From: OLB4 sp002050165
GTDB taxonomy: Bacteria > Bacteroidota > Ignavibacteria > Tepidaquicellales > Tepidaquicellaceae
Reading direction: 5' to 3'
DNA: 12,696 bases
Assembly (NCBI GenBank): GCA_030263475.1
Contig: SZPC01000017.1
Span: forward strand, 1-12,696
The notes under the pieces are model-generated. The model was not told the origin of the DNA and did no database searches. It worked only from the letters and a program-made list of their open reading frames with translations. Positions 1-7,659 of the stretch are shown here, piece by piece. Position numbers and translations under genes: made by a program. The stretch's first letter is position 1; every line of letters begins with the position of its first letter.

Positions 1-224
1 TCAATATTGCCGGCGCCGCCGCCTGCAGCACTTATTTCAGCCGCAGTGATGACCCATTGAATCCTATAGCTTTTATAATAACGGTTAGTTGGTCCGTAAC
101 CGGTTGTACCGCTTTGAACAACCTGAGTACCGATGGTAATTGTTACGGGCTGCGAGTAAGAATCTTTCACATTTAGTGAAAGCAGAAAGAGAGCAGAGAA
201 TAAAATTGATAGTAAGAGTTTCAT
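1..224 (-). CDS. Secreted protein, N-terminal part only (runs off left edge)
   Basis: Seen by direct translation of the minus strand: an ATG at 222-224 opens a frame of 74 codons without a stop to the edge of the window. Residues 1-25 form a typical signal peptide: MKLLL, a hydrophobic core, then a polar region ending in SYSQ before mature PVTITIG. The mature start has an 'IGTQVV..GTTGYGPTNRYYKSYRIQWVITAAEISAAG' style pattern, which resembles the N-terminal module of many secreted proteins of T9SS-bearing Bacteroidota and Ignavibacteria. An AAAAGGGG stretch about 5 bases upstream of the ATG is a good Shine-Dalgarno, unlike most genes here. The missing C-terminus probably carries a T9SS sorting domain, but that is inference. 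The function is unknown. Confidence 0.8.
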   Translation of the reverse strand, partial: MKLLLSILFSALFLLSLNVKDSYSQPVTITIGTQVVQSGTTGYGPTNRYYKSYRIQWVITAAEISAAGGGAGNI

Positions 225-359
225 TTTTTCCCCTTTTAAATGTTTGTTTAATGTAGGGAGCAATTTAAATAAATAAAAATAAAAAGCAAATGACATTATT
301 AAATTATTGTAAAATTTTCTGAGCAGGGGAAAAACAGAACTTTTCCTCTAAAAAATCAC

Positions 360-470
360 CTCAGGAAAACCGCGCTAAAACCCGCAAATAGCGCAAAGAA
401 GAAAACTACTACATACGACCTGCTTGCATATAAAAATCCTTTGCGACCTCCGCGTGGAAAAAAAAGCGCA
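360..470. repeat. REP-like intergenic element with CGCAAAG / CTTTGCG arms
   Basis: This part of the 311-base gene-free stretch 225-535 has repeated CGCAA units: CCGCAAA near 382, GCGCAAAG at 391-398 and GCGCAA near 466. An inverted CTTTGCG lies at 439-445, facing CGCAAAG at 392-398 across a 40-base spacer, and is followed by CCTCCGCGTGG. Similar GCGCAAAG-type intergenic sequence is, from memory, scattered through many environmental bacterial genomes. Whether this is a member of a repeat family cannot be shown from a single copy. The rest of 225-359 is AT-rich leader of the gene at 1-224, where I found no convincing promoter. Confidence 0.35.
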
Positions 471-472
471 AT

Positions 473-505
473 AAAAAACGGGCGCCGGTGTTTCCACCGA
501 TGCCC
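473..505 (-). terminator. Rho-independent terminator of the FG-GAP gene
   Basis: On the minus strand an 11-bp stem (arms 495-505 and 480-490, one A/C mismatch and one T-G wobble) closes a GAAA tetraloop and is followed, one base later, by six T (473-478). It begins 31 bases past the stop codon of the gene at 536-2407, in the right orientation to end its transcript before the secreted-protein gene at 1-224. Confidence 0.8.
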
Positions 506-535
506 ACCGATAGGTTTGGGTATGATATGTTCAGT

Positions 536-2407
536 TTACTTCAACAGGATCATTCGTTTCGATACAATTTTATTGTCAGTTACCAACCGATAGAAGTAAA
601 CCCCGCTTGAGAGCGCAGATCCGAATGTATTCCAGTTAATTGTGTATGTCCCGGGCGACAATACTTCGTTCACGAGCGATTCTACCAGTTGTCCGGCAGA
701 GTTATAGATCGCAAGCGAAACGCCGGACCTCTCGTGCAGAGTGAAATCAATTTTAGTTTCAGGGTTGAACGGGTTGGGGTAATTCTGCGACAGGTCAGTC
801 GCCTCAGGGATTTGAGTTGAGGTTTGCTGAACTGATGTTGATTTATTTACAATGAGAATTTTCTCAGGGGCAAACTCCGAGCCCACGAACGATTGCGAAA
901 CCGTCTGGACGCTCCAGTAATACTTTCCGAGAGAAAGTCCGCGTATTAAATATTTTTTGGAGTTTCCGGCGTTTCCGTATTTAGGTATTACAATCTTACC
1001 TTCATAATTAACGTTCGGTGAAATAATTTCAGATCCACCGGGTGTCGTGCCCATTCTGACATTGTAGGTATAGCCGTCTGAAAAAATATCGGCATTAACC
1101 GGCAAAGACCATCCCAGTAAGAATCCGTCGGGATCATGGTTTGATTCAATTGTGGTTGTAAGCCCGGTTGGCTCTATCGGCAAATTGACAACGACTGTGG
1201 TATGATTTGTAATTACCTTAATGACGGTTTGATGCGCTGCGGTATTGCCGATGTAAATTACATCGAGGTCGCCGTCATTATCGTAATCGCCCCACACGCC
1301 GTAGCTCTCATTGAGCATCTGATAGGCAATGTTGACCAAGGGTTCAAACGGCAGATTCCCGTTGTTTAAAATTTCGTTAGTGTAAATATTTGACATATTG
1401 CCGGATGGAAGCGCCGGAGAAATACCCGAAATGAAGAAATCCGGAAAGCCGTCATTATTGTAATCACCCCATTGCACGATACCGTCCGCAAATCCGGGAA
1501 TGTTAGTCTGAACTTCGTTAAAATTAAACAAACCGTCATTTGAGAGGACAATCGTGGAGAGCGAAGAATCCGCATCGCCGAGGTCAAGAATACCGGTAAT
1601 AATTATATCGGCGAAACCGTCATTATTGAAATCACCGAAATCAACCGATCCCTTGCTGAACGCCGGAAGCGAGGTATTAATTTTTGAGACAACGTTGTTT
1701 TTGATTCTGTACAGCGCGCTGTTGTTAATCGAATTATTCGCATTATCGGTGTTTTCACTTTGCCCTGAAATGAAAATCTCCGGCGTACCGTTGTTGTCCA
1801 GATCGTAAACCGCAATAATCGGATCGAACAGCGGCATTATCGGCGATGGTATATATGAGAGCTGGTCGTTAATTGTGCGCAAATAAATTCTCGACATCGG
1901 GTTACCGTCGTTGTTCAGCCCGGCAACTATGATATCTTTTCTGCCGTCGTTGTTCAGGTCTTCGGCTACAATTGCACCGCGCTGTGTTCCGGTTACGTTT
2001 AAAACCTTCGAGATGAAATTCCAGTTGCCCTGATTTGCGTAGTAAATTACCTTGTTCTGTCCGCTATATTCACCGTTTAAAATAATGTCGGTTGTTTTGT
2101 CGTTGTTGAAATCAGTCAGATAAAAGGAAGCATTCTTAAACGACGCAAACGGTGAACTTTTCAGGGCAAAATGGCCGTTCTGGTCGTTCTTGAAAAGTTT
2201 CAACTGAGTACCGTTCGCGTTTGTGAAAAAATAAAAAATGTCAAGATAACCGTCATTGTCAAAGTCAACCCAGTTCACTTTACCGGTTGCGTTTAAATTG
2301 ACGTTTATGTTATTCTCGCTAAAAAGTTGAGCTTCGGATTCAGCAGAAGTGAACAGTATTATCCCGGCAAGCAGTAAATTAAAAATGAGATTTTTAATTT
2401 CTTTCAT
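536..2407 (-). CDS. Secreted FG-GAP/VCBS-repeat protein with T9SS C-terminal sorting domain
   Basis: This 623-residue protein is predicted to be exported and attached to the cell surface or released by type IX secretion. Residues 1-26 are a signal peptide (hydrophobic LLLAGIILFTSA, then ESEAQ). Seven FG-GAP/VCBS repeats follow, each with a calcium-loop core of the form D-x-[DN]-N-D-G-x-x-D-[IVF], at about 48, 99, 150, 202, 259, 315 and 374; the second lacks the loop glycine (NNDKTTD) and the fourth reads DNNGTPE. In this family seven such repeats usually close one beta-propeller. Residues ~410-520 look like a fibronectin-III module. Residues ~538-623 are the sorting domain: LSQNYPNPFNPETKI, then GVYFYRL and a basic KRMILLK end. 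Its ligand or role is not evident. It is monocistronic, with a terminator just downstream. A weak promoter candidate (TTTG-N19-TAACTTAC) lies upstream, but I would not rely on it. Confidence 0.93.
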   Translation of the reverse strand: MKEIKNLIFNLLLAGIILFTSAESEAQLFSENNINVNLNATGKVNWVDFDNDGYLDIFYFFTNANGTQLKLFKNDQNGHFALKSSPFASFKNASFYLTDFNNDKTTDIILNGEYSGQNKVIYYANQGNWNFISKVLNVTGTQRGAIVAEDLNNDGRKDIIVAGLNNDGNPMSRIYLRTINDQLSYIPSPIMPLFDPIIAVYDLDNNGTPEIFISGQSENTDNANNSINNSALYRIKNNVVSKINTSLPAFSKGSVDFGDFNNDGFADIIITGILDLGDADSSLSTIVLSNDGLFNFNEVQTNIPGFADGIVQWGDYNNDGFPDFFISGISPALPSGNMSNIYTNEILNNGNLPFEPLVNIAYQMLNESYGVWGDYDNDGDLDVIYIGNTAAHQTVIKVITNHTTVVVNLPIEPTGLTTTIESNHDPDGFLLGWSLPVNADIFSDGYTYNVRMGTTPGGSEIISPNVNYEGKIVIPKYGNAGNSKKYLIRGLSLGKYYWSVQTVSQSFVGSEFAPEKILIVNKSTSVQQTSTQIPEATDLSQNYPNPFNPETKIDFTLHERSGVSLAIYNSAGQLVESLVNEVLSPGTYTINWNTFGSALSSGVYFYRLVTDNKIVSKRMILLK

Positions 2408-2501
2408 CTGGAATAATTTAATGCCGGTAAGTTAACAAAGCTGACATTAATATCAAACACCAAAACTTATAAGTCTGCAGCCTGTGAATTCGGGAATGCT
2501 G

Positions 2502-2532
2502 TTGAAATTTAAAGCGCTTTGGGATAAATTTG
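2502..2532 (+). promoter_or_regulatory. Bacteroidota-type promoter (TTG-N20-TAAATTTG) with internal AAAGCGCTTT palindrome
   Basis: TTG at 2502-2504 and TAAATTTG at 2525-2532 are separated by 20 bases and fit the Bacteroidota primary-sigma pattern TTG/TAnnTTTG. A start site near 2538-2540 would give a leader of about 16 bases before the TTG codon at 2556. Between the two boxes is a perfect 10-bp palindrome, AAAGCGCTTT (2511-2520), a natural position for a repressor site. It resembles the paired palindromes upstream of the six-gene unit at 8951-8981. Confidence 0.5.
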
Positions 2533-2555
2533 AACTTTAACTTACGCACCAAACA

Positions 2556-4115
2556 TTGAAAATCCCATCCGAATTTTTATTTGAACTCATAAACTCAATG
2601 ACGCCGTCGGAGAAGGTTTACTTCACGAAGTTTGCAACCCGCCACGTAATCGGATCGGAGAACAACTACATCAGGCTGTTCAACGAAATCAACAAACAGC
2701 AGAAATACGACGAACAGGCATTGATAAAGAAGTTTGAGGGCGAAAAGTTCGTAAAACAATTCTCCGCCGCGAAGAACTACCTTATAAACGAAATTCTGAG
2801 GGCGCTGGAGAACTACCACAAAGACGATTCAATTGATTCAAAGATTACAAACCTGATCAGCCAGTATAAAATACTTTACAAGAAAACACTGTTCAAACAT
2901 TCCGAAAATTTGCTGAAGCGTGCGAAAAGCCTCGCGATGGAATCCGAGAGGCACGTGAAACTTGTTGAGATCATAAATGACGAAAAGAATTTCGATTACA
3001 TGAAGTTCGGCAATCCGGAGTTTGATGAACTCTCAAAAAAACGGGCGGCAGAGGAGAAAAACTCGCTTAGAATTCTTGAGAATATTTCCGAATATAACCT
3101 GCTTTATGTAAAGTTCTCTTCGCTATATAAAAAACTCGGCGTAACGAGGAATAAAAAAGACGTTCAGAAATATTCGGCGGTGATAAAGAATAAGCTGATG
3201 TCGTCCGAATCGAAAGCGCTGTCGGTCAGGGCGAAAAATTTGTTCTTCATTATTAATTACATGTACTGCTACTCAACCGGAGATTTCAGAAAAGCGTACG
3301 ACTTCGGCGTAAAGCGACTACGGCTCATCGAGAAAAATTTCAATAAAATCCCCGCAAACCGGAGTGAAATGATTTATGCGCTCAACGACGTAATAGCGCT
3401 TTCGTACAATATGGGCGATTATAACCTTTGCATCAGTTACCTGCAAAAACTGAGGAAATCGGCGGGGGAATTTAAAAATATGCGATCGGTTTCAAAACAT
3501 TTCGAAATGTACCTCAATAGCTACGATATCGAAATAAACATTTATTGCGCTACGGGAAATTTCTCAAGGGGAATAAAGCTAATTCCCGAAGTCGAAGAGT
3601 GGCTTGAGAGACATCACAATCAGATTGCGGGATCGGAACAACTGAAAACGTTTTACACTATTGCATACACTTATTTCGGCGCGGGCGATTACGAAAGAGC
3701 GCTGATTTGGATAAACCAAATCGTGAACGATAAATCATCCTACCGGCTCGATTACAAAGCGCTCGCGAGAATAATGAACATCATTATTCACTACGAGCTG
3801 AAAAATTTCATCCTCCTCGAATACGAATTGAAATCACTGAAGCGGTTCCTTGAGAAACGCGACAAGATTTTTCAGTTCGAGAAAGCCGTGCTACATACTT
3901 TCAGCAAGCTCATAAAGATCAGCAGGGGAGATGACATCCTGTTTGAACTGCGCGAACTGAGATCCGCCATAATTGAACTGAACAAAGACGAATACGAAAG
4001 GAAAGCAAACGAGTACCTCGACGTTGTTACCTGGGTTGATTCAAAGATGAGCGGAAAGAGTTTCGAGGAAATAATCCAGTCGAATTCAACAAAGCAATTT
4101 AAATTTTCCGCCTGA
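2556..4115 (+). CDS. Helical (TPR-like) cytoplasmic protein of unknown function
   Basis: This 519-residue protein has no signal peptide and no membrane segment. It is rich in Lys, Glu, Leu and Tyr, with long predicted helices. Stretches such as GDFRKAYDFGVKRL, MGDYNLCISYLQKL and GAGDYERALIWINQI have the helix-turn-helix spacing of tetratricopeptide units, so an alpha-solenoid is likely. The N-terminus (FLFELINSMTPSEKVYFTKFA) resembles a family of uncharacterised Bacteroidota/Ignavibacteria proteins that begin with a 'LxxLIxSLSKSEKRYFK' pattern (recollection). Because that similarity starts before the first ATG (2598), I prefer the TTG at 2556; an in-frame stop lies at 2538-2540. There is no Shine-Dalgarno. 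It is divergent from the FG-GAP gene and stands alone. No enzymatic motif was seen, so no function is assigned. Confidence 0.85.
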   Translation: MKIPSEFLFELINSMTPSEKVYFTKFATRHVIGSENNYIRLFNEINKQQKYDEQALIKKFEGEKFVKQFSAAKNYLINEILRALENYHKDDSIDSKITNLISQYKILYKKTLFKHSENLLKRAKSLAMESERHVKLVEIINDEKNFDYMKFGNPEFDELSKKRAAEEKNSLRILENISEYNLLYVKFSSLYKKLGVTRNKKDVQKYSAVIKNKLMSSESKALSVRAKNLFFIINYMYCYSTGDFRKAYDFGVKRLRLIEKNFNKIPANRSEMIYALNDVIALSYNMGDYNLCISYLQKLRKSAGEFKNMRSVSKHFEMYLNSYDIEINIYCATGNFSRGIKLIPEVEEWLERHHNQIAGSEQLKTFYTIAYTYFGAGDYERALIWINQIVNDKSSYRLDYKALARIMNIIIHYELKNFILLEYELKSLKRFLEKRDKIFQFEKAVLHTFSKLIKISRGDDILFELRELRSAIIELNKDEYERKANEYLDVVTWVDSKMSGKSFEEIIQSNSTKQFKFSA

Positions 4116-4176
4116 GGCGCGATTCCTGCCGGAAAAATGGCTATTCCCTGACTAATAAGTTTTAAACTTTTTTGGG

Positions 4177-4208
4177 TTTGGTTTGACGATAGATCGTACA
4201 TATTTTTG
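4177..4208 (+). promoter_or_regulatory. Orphan Bacteroidota-type promoter (TTTG-N20-TATTTTTG)
   Basis: TTTG at 4177-4180 and TATTTTTG at 4201-4208 match the TTTG/TAnnTTTG consensus with a 20-base spacer, the same spacing as at 2502-2532. No plus-strand gene follows it. The next landmark is the strong terminator at 4293-4329. The region is AT-rich, so a chance match is possible. Confidence 0.42.
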
Positions 4209-4214
4209 TATTGA

Positions 4215-4329
4215 GTCAGTTGACTCACTTGTTCTTTTAGATAAGCGGTGTTTAACCGCAAATAAATGTTTTGCTTCTTCATTTATTTACTTCCCCCGGG
4301 TACTCCCCCCTATGACCCGGGGGTTTTTT
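4215..4329 (+). ncRNA. Candidate small RNA between orphan promoter and strong terminator
   Basis: This is inferred from layout, not from homology. A promoter-like element ends at 4208, which would place the 5' end near 4215. The stretch then holds an inverted repeat GAGTCA-GT-TGACTC (4213-4226), a hairpin GCGGT-GTTTA-ACCGC (about 4245-4259) and the GC-rich terminator hairpin with six T at 4324-4329. The predicted length is about 115 bases. No convincing ORF lies inside it. An 11-base direct repeat TTTAACCGCAA occurs at 4251-4261 and again at 4334-4344, on either side of the terminator. The alternative is simply a long 3' untranslated tail of the gene ending at 4115. It matches no RNA family that I recognise. 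Confidence 0.3.
4293..4329 (+). terminator. Strong rho-independent terminator, plus strand
   Basis: A perfect 9-bp stem, CCCCCGGGT (4293-4301) with ACCCGGGGG (4315-4323), closes a 13-base loop and is followed directly by six T (4324-4329). On the minus strand the same hairpin has no T-run, so it is oriented for plus-strand transcripts. It lies 178 bases past the stop of the helical gene, unusually far for a simple gene end. Confidence 0.85.
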
Positions 4330-4371
4330 ATTATTTAACCGCAACCGTTTTTTCTTTCCGCCAACAAAATT

Positions 4372-5157
4372 TCACTTCCCCGATTTGCTGTTATATTCCT
4401 TCATCACAATATTTTTGATGAATTCTGAGTCGGGGGAAATTTCGAGCGCTTTGTCAATATAAGTTTTCGCAATTTCTATATCGCCCTCATCGTTACGTTT
4501 CAGGTGTGCGAGTGCGATGTAACCGTTAATAATCTCTTCGCCCCAGTCGGGATAAATTTCGGATTCGGGAACGAAGGTTTTGAAAAGCGATTCCGATTTC
4601 GCGAACGATACCAGAGCATTATCAACGCCACCGCCGAATGGTTCAGGGGTGTAAAACTGAGAGATACCTTTAACTAACCAGTACCTCGGGTTGTTCGGGT
4701 CGTTTTCCAAAGCTGCGGTTTCAGCCGACTGCGTTGCGGACATAATTGACTCCATCTGATCGCTTTCGTACATCCACCGGTTGAAAATGAGCATTAGTTG
4801 TAAAACGTAAGAATCGGCGAAATCGTAACGCTGGAGGATTGATCCGTCAATTCTCTCAAGCCCGAGTTTGGTGTATTTCTTCACTTTTTCCATATCGTTT
4901 TCACCCGATCCGATCATGGCGATATTGTAATCTGCCATCGCAATCCAGTAATCCACCAGCCAGACATCCTGATTCAGTTGCCTGATTCTCTCGAACTGCC
5001 CTCTGGCTTTAATGATATCGCCTTCGTTGCCGGATTCTGTTGCCTCGTATAGGTTCTTCTTAGCCTCAAGCATTGCATCGAAGAAATCATCCGCTTTGGC
5101 AAAGTAAACTGCCGTTAAAGAAAATAAAACGATTAATACAAATTTGAATGTTTTCAT
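4372..5157 (-). CDS. Periplasmic TPR-like protein, last gene of the TonB-receptor operon
   Basis: This 261-residue protein has an N-terminal signal peptide (MKTFKFVLIVLFSLTAVYFAKA, cleavage near 22). There is no lipobox cysteine, so it should be a soluble periplasmic protein and not a lipoprotein. The mature part is all helical. Segments at ~70-100, ~141-165 (ATQSAETAALENDPNNPRYW) and ~208-245 (NGYIALAHLKRNDEGDIEIAKTYIDKALEISPDS) fit TPR spacing, and PFGGG at 173-177 precedes another helical pair. Its start is 15 bases past the stop of the TonB-dependent receptor, so the two are surely co-transcribed. A role as a periplasmic partner of the receptor is inference. It is not recognisable as SusD/RagB. 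No clear minus-strand terminator follows. Confidence 0.85.
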   Translation of the reverse strand: MKTFKFVLIVLFSLTAVYFAKADDFFDAMLEAKKNLYEATESGNEGDIIKARGQFERIRQLNQDVWLVDYWIAMADYNIAMIGSGENDMEKVKKYTKLGLERIDGSILQRYDFADSYVLQLMLIFNRWMYESDQMESIMSATQSAETAALENDPNNPRYWLVKGISQFYTPEPFGGGVDNALVSFAKSESLFKTFVPESEIYPDWGEEIINGYIALAHLKRNDEGDIEIAKTYIDKALEISPDSEFIKNIVMKEYNSKSGK

Positions 5158-5172
5158 TTTTACTTTTTTAAT

Positions 5173-7362
5173 TTAAAGTTGAATTCCAAAACCAAAATAA
5201 AAACTTCTGTTGTTGGTTGACCTTACCGGCAACCGCTCGCTGTAATCGAAGTTGTATGTGTAGGAGTATAGGTTATCGGTATTGAGTGCATTGTTCAGCG
5301 ATGCAAAAACCACCACGAACTTTTTAAACAGAATAAAATATCTTTGCAGGTTTAAATCAACCCTGTGATAAACCGGAAACCGGTCGCTGTTAACCGGCGC
5401 AAATTCCGGAACGTAAACGTTCAGCGTCGAATCGAAAGCCGAACTTACGACCGGAGTAAATGGTTTACCGGTTGAAATTTTATAAGATAATCCCGCTGTC
5501 CAGTAATCGTCAATTGTGAAAGTACCAACTATTGAAAGGTTGTGAGTGATATCGTAATTTGCCGATCTCCACCCGGAATTACCTGAATCCTTACGCTTTG
5601 AATCAACGAAGGAATACGAAATCCATCCGGTGAATAGCCCGGGTTTACGGTATTTCAGAAACAAATCCATCCCGCGCGAAAAACCCTCGCCCGAATTTGT
5701 AATGTATCCGCTCTGCTCGCTGAGCCTGACAAGGTTTGCGTAATCTTTGTAAAACCCTTCAAGCCGGAAAATAAAGTTGTCGTTGTTGTGTTCGTAACCG
5801 AGTATATAGTGAATTGATCTTTCAGCATCAAGATTATCATTTCCGGTACGGGAATAGTATTGAATTTGCGGGTATTGGTGGTAAATGCCGGTAGCTGCTT
5901 TCAGTGAATTGAATTTATCGAAAACGTAAACCAGTGAGAGCCTTGGGTCGAAATTTATCTTTTTTGAATAAGTGTGATAATCGCTCCTAAGTCCGCCAAT
6001 CGAGAAAAGGTTATCCGTTATCCTGTATTTTGCTTCGAGATACGATCCGAGCCTTCCGGTATTGTTTGAAGCGTCAAGGTTGAGCGACGGCGCGCCGGGT
6101 TTAATATTGTAGCTGTAAACCGGAACGACTCCGTTAATTTTGCTTTCGTTAAACTCGTATTCCATTCCTGCGGCAACATCGAAGCCGTCAGAAACCGGTG
6201 ATGAATAATCACCCCGAAGTTTGTAATAAATGAGCTTGTTGGTGTTATCAATCACACCGTAGTTTACATCCTGTTCGTTCGAGCTGACCGAAGCGCTGAG
6301 TTGTAAAAGCCCTACGGAGGAAACTGCCATTTTATATTTTAAATTTGAGAATAAACTCCTTGATTTCGAATTGAAGAAACCGGAGTAATCCGGGCTTTGA
6401 CTGAAAATCCCGATTTTATCGTCCTTGTAATTTGTGTAAAGTTTTAAAATATCGGTTTGGTTAAGCTTGAGTGAGATCGTACCGCCAAAACTCTTCGCTG
6501 TCGGCATCGGGGAGTATTCACCGACCGAACCGTTGATTGCAACAAATGGCTCTACATTAAAATAACCGGCTTCAAACGTAGCGCCGAATTTTCCGTCATT
6601 TGATACGGTAACACCGGAAATTCCGGCATTTGCAAGTCCGATGATTGCAAATATTCCGGTTGACCTCGGCATATCGAACGACTGTAAATCGAGCACCGCG
6701 GAGAGGACATTTCCGTATTTCGCGCCGAATCCCCCGCTGGTGAAGTTTATTCCCGATAGCCCCCATACATTAATCGTGGAATAGCTTGAAGTATTTGTAA
6801 CGCCATCGAACAGGAACGGATTATAAATCGAAGCGCCGTCAAGATATGTTAACACCTCCTCCGGATCACCGCCCCTGACAGCGATTCTGCTACCCTCGTC
6901 AACCTGATTTGTGCCGGGAAAAGTTGTAATTGCCCTGTAAATATCCGCATCCGCTCCGGGAATTCGTACAATCTCTAACGGTGTCAGGGTTGTGTTCGAA
7001 GTAATTCCGGATGTAAATGAGCTGGCGGTAACAACAATTTCTTCCGTCTTGTATTCGCTTTTCGAAAGTGTTATGGTCTGGACTACGTCAACCCCCGGCT
7101 GAAGCGAAACCGGAATACGCTTTTCGGCAAAATCCTGCGCAAGAATGAGGATAATAATATCACCGGTCTTCTTTGTCTCAAACTCAAACGAACCGTCTTT
7201 TTCAGTAGTAGCGCCGTCAATCGTCCCTTCAATCATCACATTGGCTCCGTAAACCGGCTCGCCTGAGCTGTTCGAAACTTTTCCCGAAATTTTTGTAACC
7301 TGCTGAGCATTCAATCCACCCAGACAAGTAAACATTACAACAATCAGCAGAAAGTTTTTCAT
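5173..7362 (-). CDS. TonB-dependent outer-membrane receptor with carboxypeptidase-regulatory-like N-domain
   Basis: This 729-residue outer-membrane protein is predicted to import a bound substrate using TonB energy. Residues 1-19 are a signal peptide (ending LNAQ). Residues ~24-102 form a CarboxypepD_reg-like beta domain (ISGKVSNSSGEPVYGANVMI), and EEIVVTA at 108-113 is a TonB-box-like strand. The plug spans ~120-230, with the conserved IAVRGGDPEEVLTYLDG and FGAKYGNVLSAVLDL motifs. The remainder alternates aromatic beta strands to the C-terminal YFGFGIQL. At 729 residues it is shorter than SusC-type receptors. The start is 5 bases after the dehydratase stop. The substrate cannot be read from the sequence, since no partner enzyme or metal-binding cluster is nearby. 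Its place behind a winged-helix regulator suggests regulated expression. Confidence 0.93.
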   Translation of the reverse strand: MKNFLLIVVMFTCLGGLNAQQVTKISGKVSNSSGEPVYGANVMIEGTIDGATTEKDGSFEFETKKTGDIIILILAQDFAEKRIPVSLQPGVDVVQTITLSKSEYKTEEIVVTASSFTSGITSNTTLTPLEIVRIPGADADIYRAITTFPGTNQVDEGSRIAVRGGDPEEVLTYLDGASIYNPFLFDGVTNTSSYSTINVWGLSGINFTSGGFGAKYGNVLSAVLDLQSFDMPRSTGIFAIIGLANAGISGVTVSNDGKFGATFEAGYFNVEPFVAINGSVGEYSPMPTAKSFGGTISLKLNQTDILKLYTNYKDDKIGIFSQSPDYSGFFNSKSRSLFSNLKYKMAVSSVGLLQLSASVSSNEQDVNYGVIDNTNKLIYYKLRGDYSSPVSDGFDVAAGMEYEFNESKINGVVPVYSYNIKPGAPSLNLDASNNTGRLGSYLEAKYRITDNLFSIGGLRSDYHTYSKKINFDPRLSLVYVFDKFNSLKAATGIYHQYPQIQYYSRTGNDNLDAERSIHYILGYEHNNDNFIFRLEGFYKDYANLVRLSEQSGYITNSGEGFSRGMDLFLKYRKPGLFTGWISYSFVDSKRKDSGNSGWRSANYDITHNLSIVGTFTIDDYWTAGLSYKISTGKPFTPVVSSAFDSTLNVYVPEFAPVNSDRFPVYHRVDLNLQRYFILFKKFVVVFASLNNALNTDNLYSYTYNFDYSERLPVRSTNNRSFYFGFGIQL

Positions 7363-7367
7363 TGTTG

Positions 7368-7652
7368 TCAGAAATTTAATTTTTGAATATCTTTAATCAC
7401 GTTAATATCCCTGAGTGTAATACCACCTTCGGAGTGGGTTGAAAATGAAACCTCAAGTTCACCGTATTTCAACGTCATAAAATCCGGATGGTGGTCGTGA
7501 GCCTGACAGATTGACCCGATTGCGACGCACAAGCCCAGAGTTTGCGGAAAATTATGGGTCTTGAACTTCCGGACTAACGATCCACTCGTCCGCTCCCATC
7601 CTGCAAGATTTGAAAGTTCAACCATAATTTGTTCATCATTTAATAGTGACAT
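7368..7652 (-). CDS. Pterin-4a-carbinolamine dehydratase (PCD/DCoH family)
   Basis: This is a 94-residue protein, of normal length for the family. It dehydrates 4a-hydroxytetrahydrobiopterin to quinonoid dihydropterin in the recycling of the cofactor of aromatic amino acid hydroxylases; some bacterial members are linked instead to other pterin work. The active-site signature is complete: HDHHP at 52-56 and STH at 71-73, aligning with the catalytic histidines of DCoH, plus the G-x-T-x-x-D motif at 77-82 and the conserved AGW near 17-19. It is cytoplasmic. It lies 7 bases after the winged-helix gene and 5 bases before the receptor. No aromatic amino acid hydroxylase is in the window, so its place in this operon is unexplained. 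Confidence 0.93.
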   Translation of the reverse strand: MSLLNDEQIMVELSNLAGWERTSGSLVRKFKTHNFPQTLGLCVAIGSICQAHDHHPDFMTLKYGELEVSFSTHSEGGITLRDINVIKDIQKLNF

Positions 7653-7659
7653 GATTTGT

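Noticed and set aside
3872..4282. 136-codon open frame on the minus strand
   Set aside because: Lies mostly antisense to the 3' part of the helical gene at 2556-4115 and across the candidate RNA; the peptide has no recognisable domain and looks like an antisense shadow.
4293..4329. The GC-rich hairpin as terminator for the minus-strand six-gene unit
   Set aside because: On the minus strand the stem is not followed by a T-run; it fits only plus-strand termination.
4372..5157. SusD/RagB partner of the TonB receptor
   Set aside because: No lipobox cysteine, only 261 residues, and no SusD-type motifs; described only as TPR-like.
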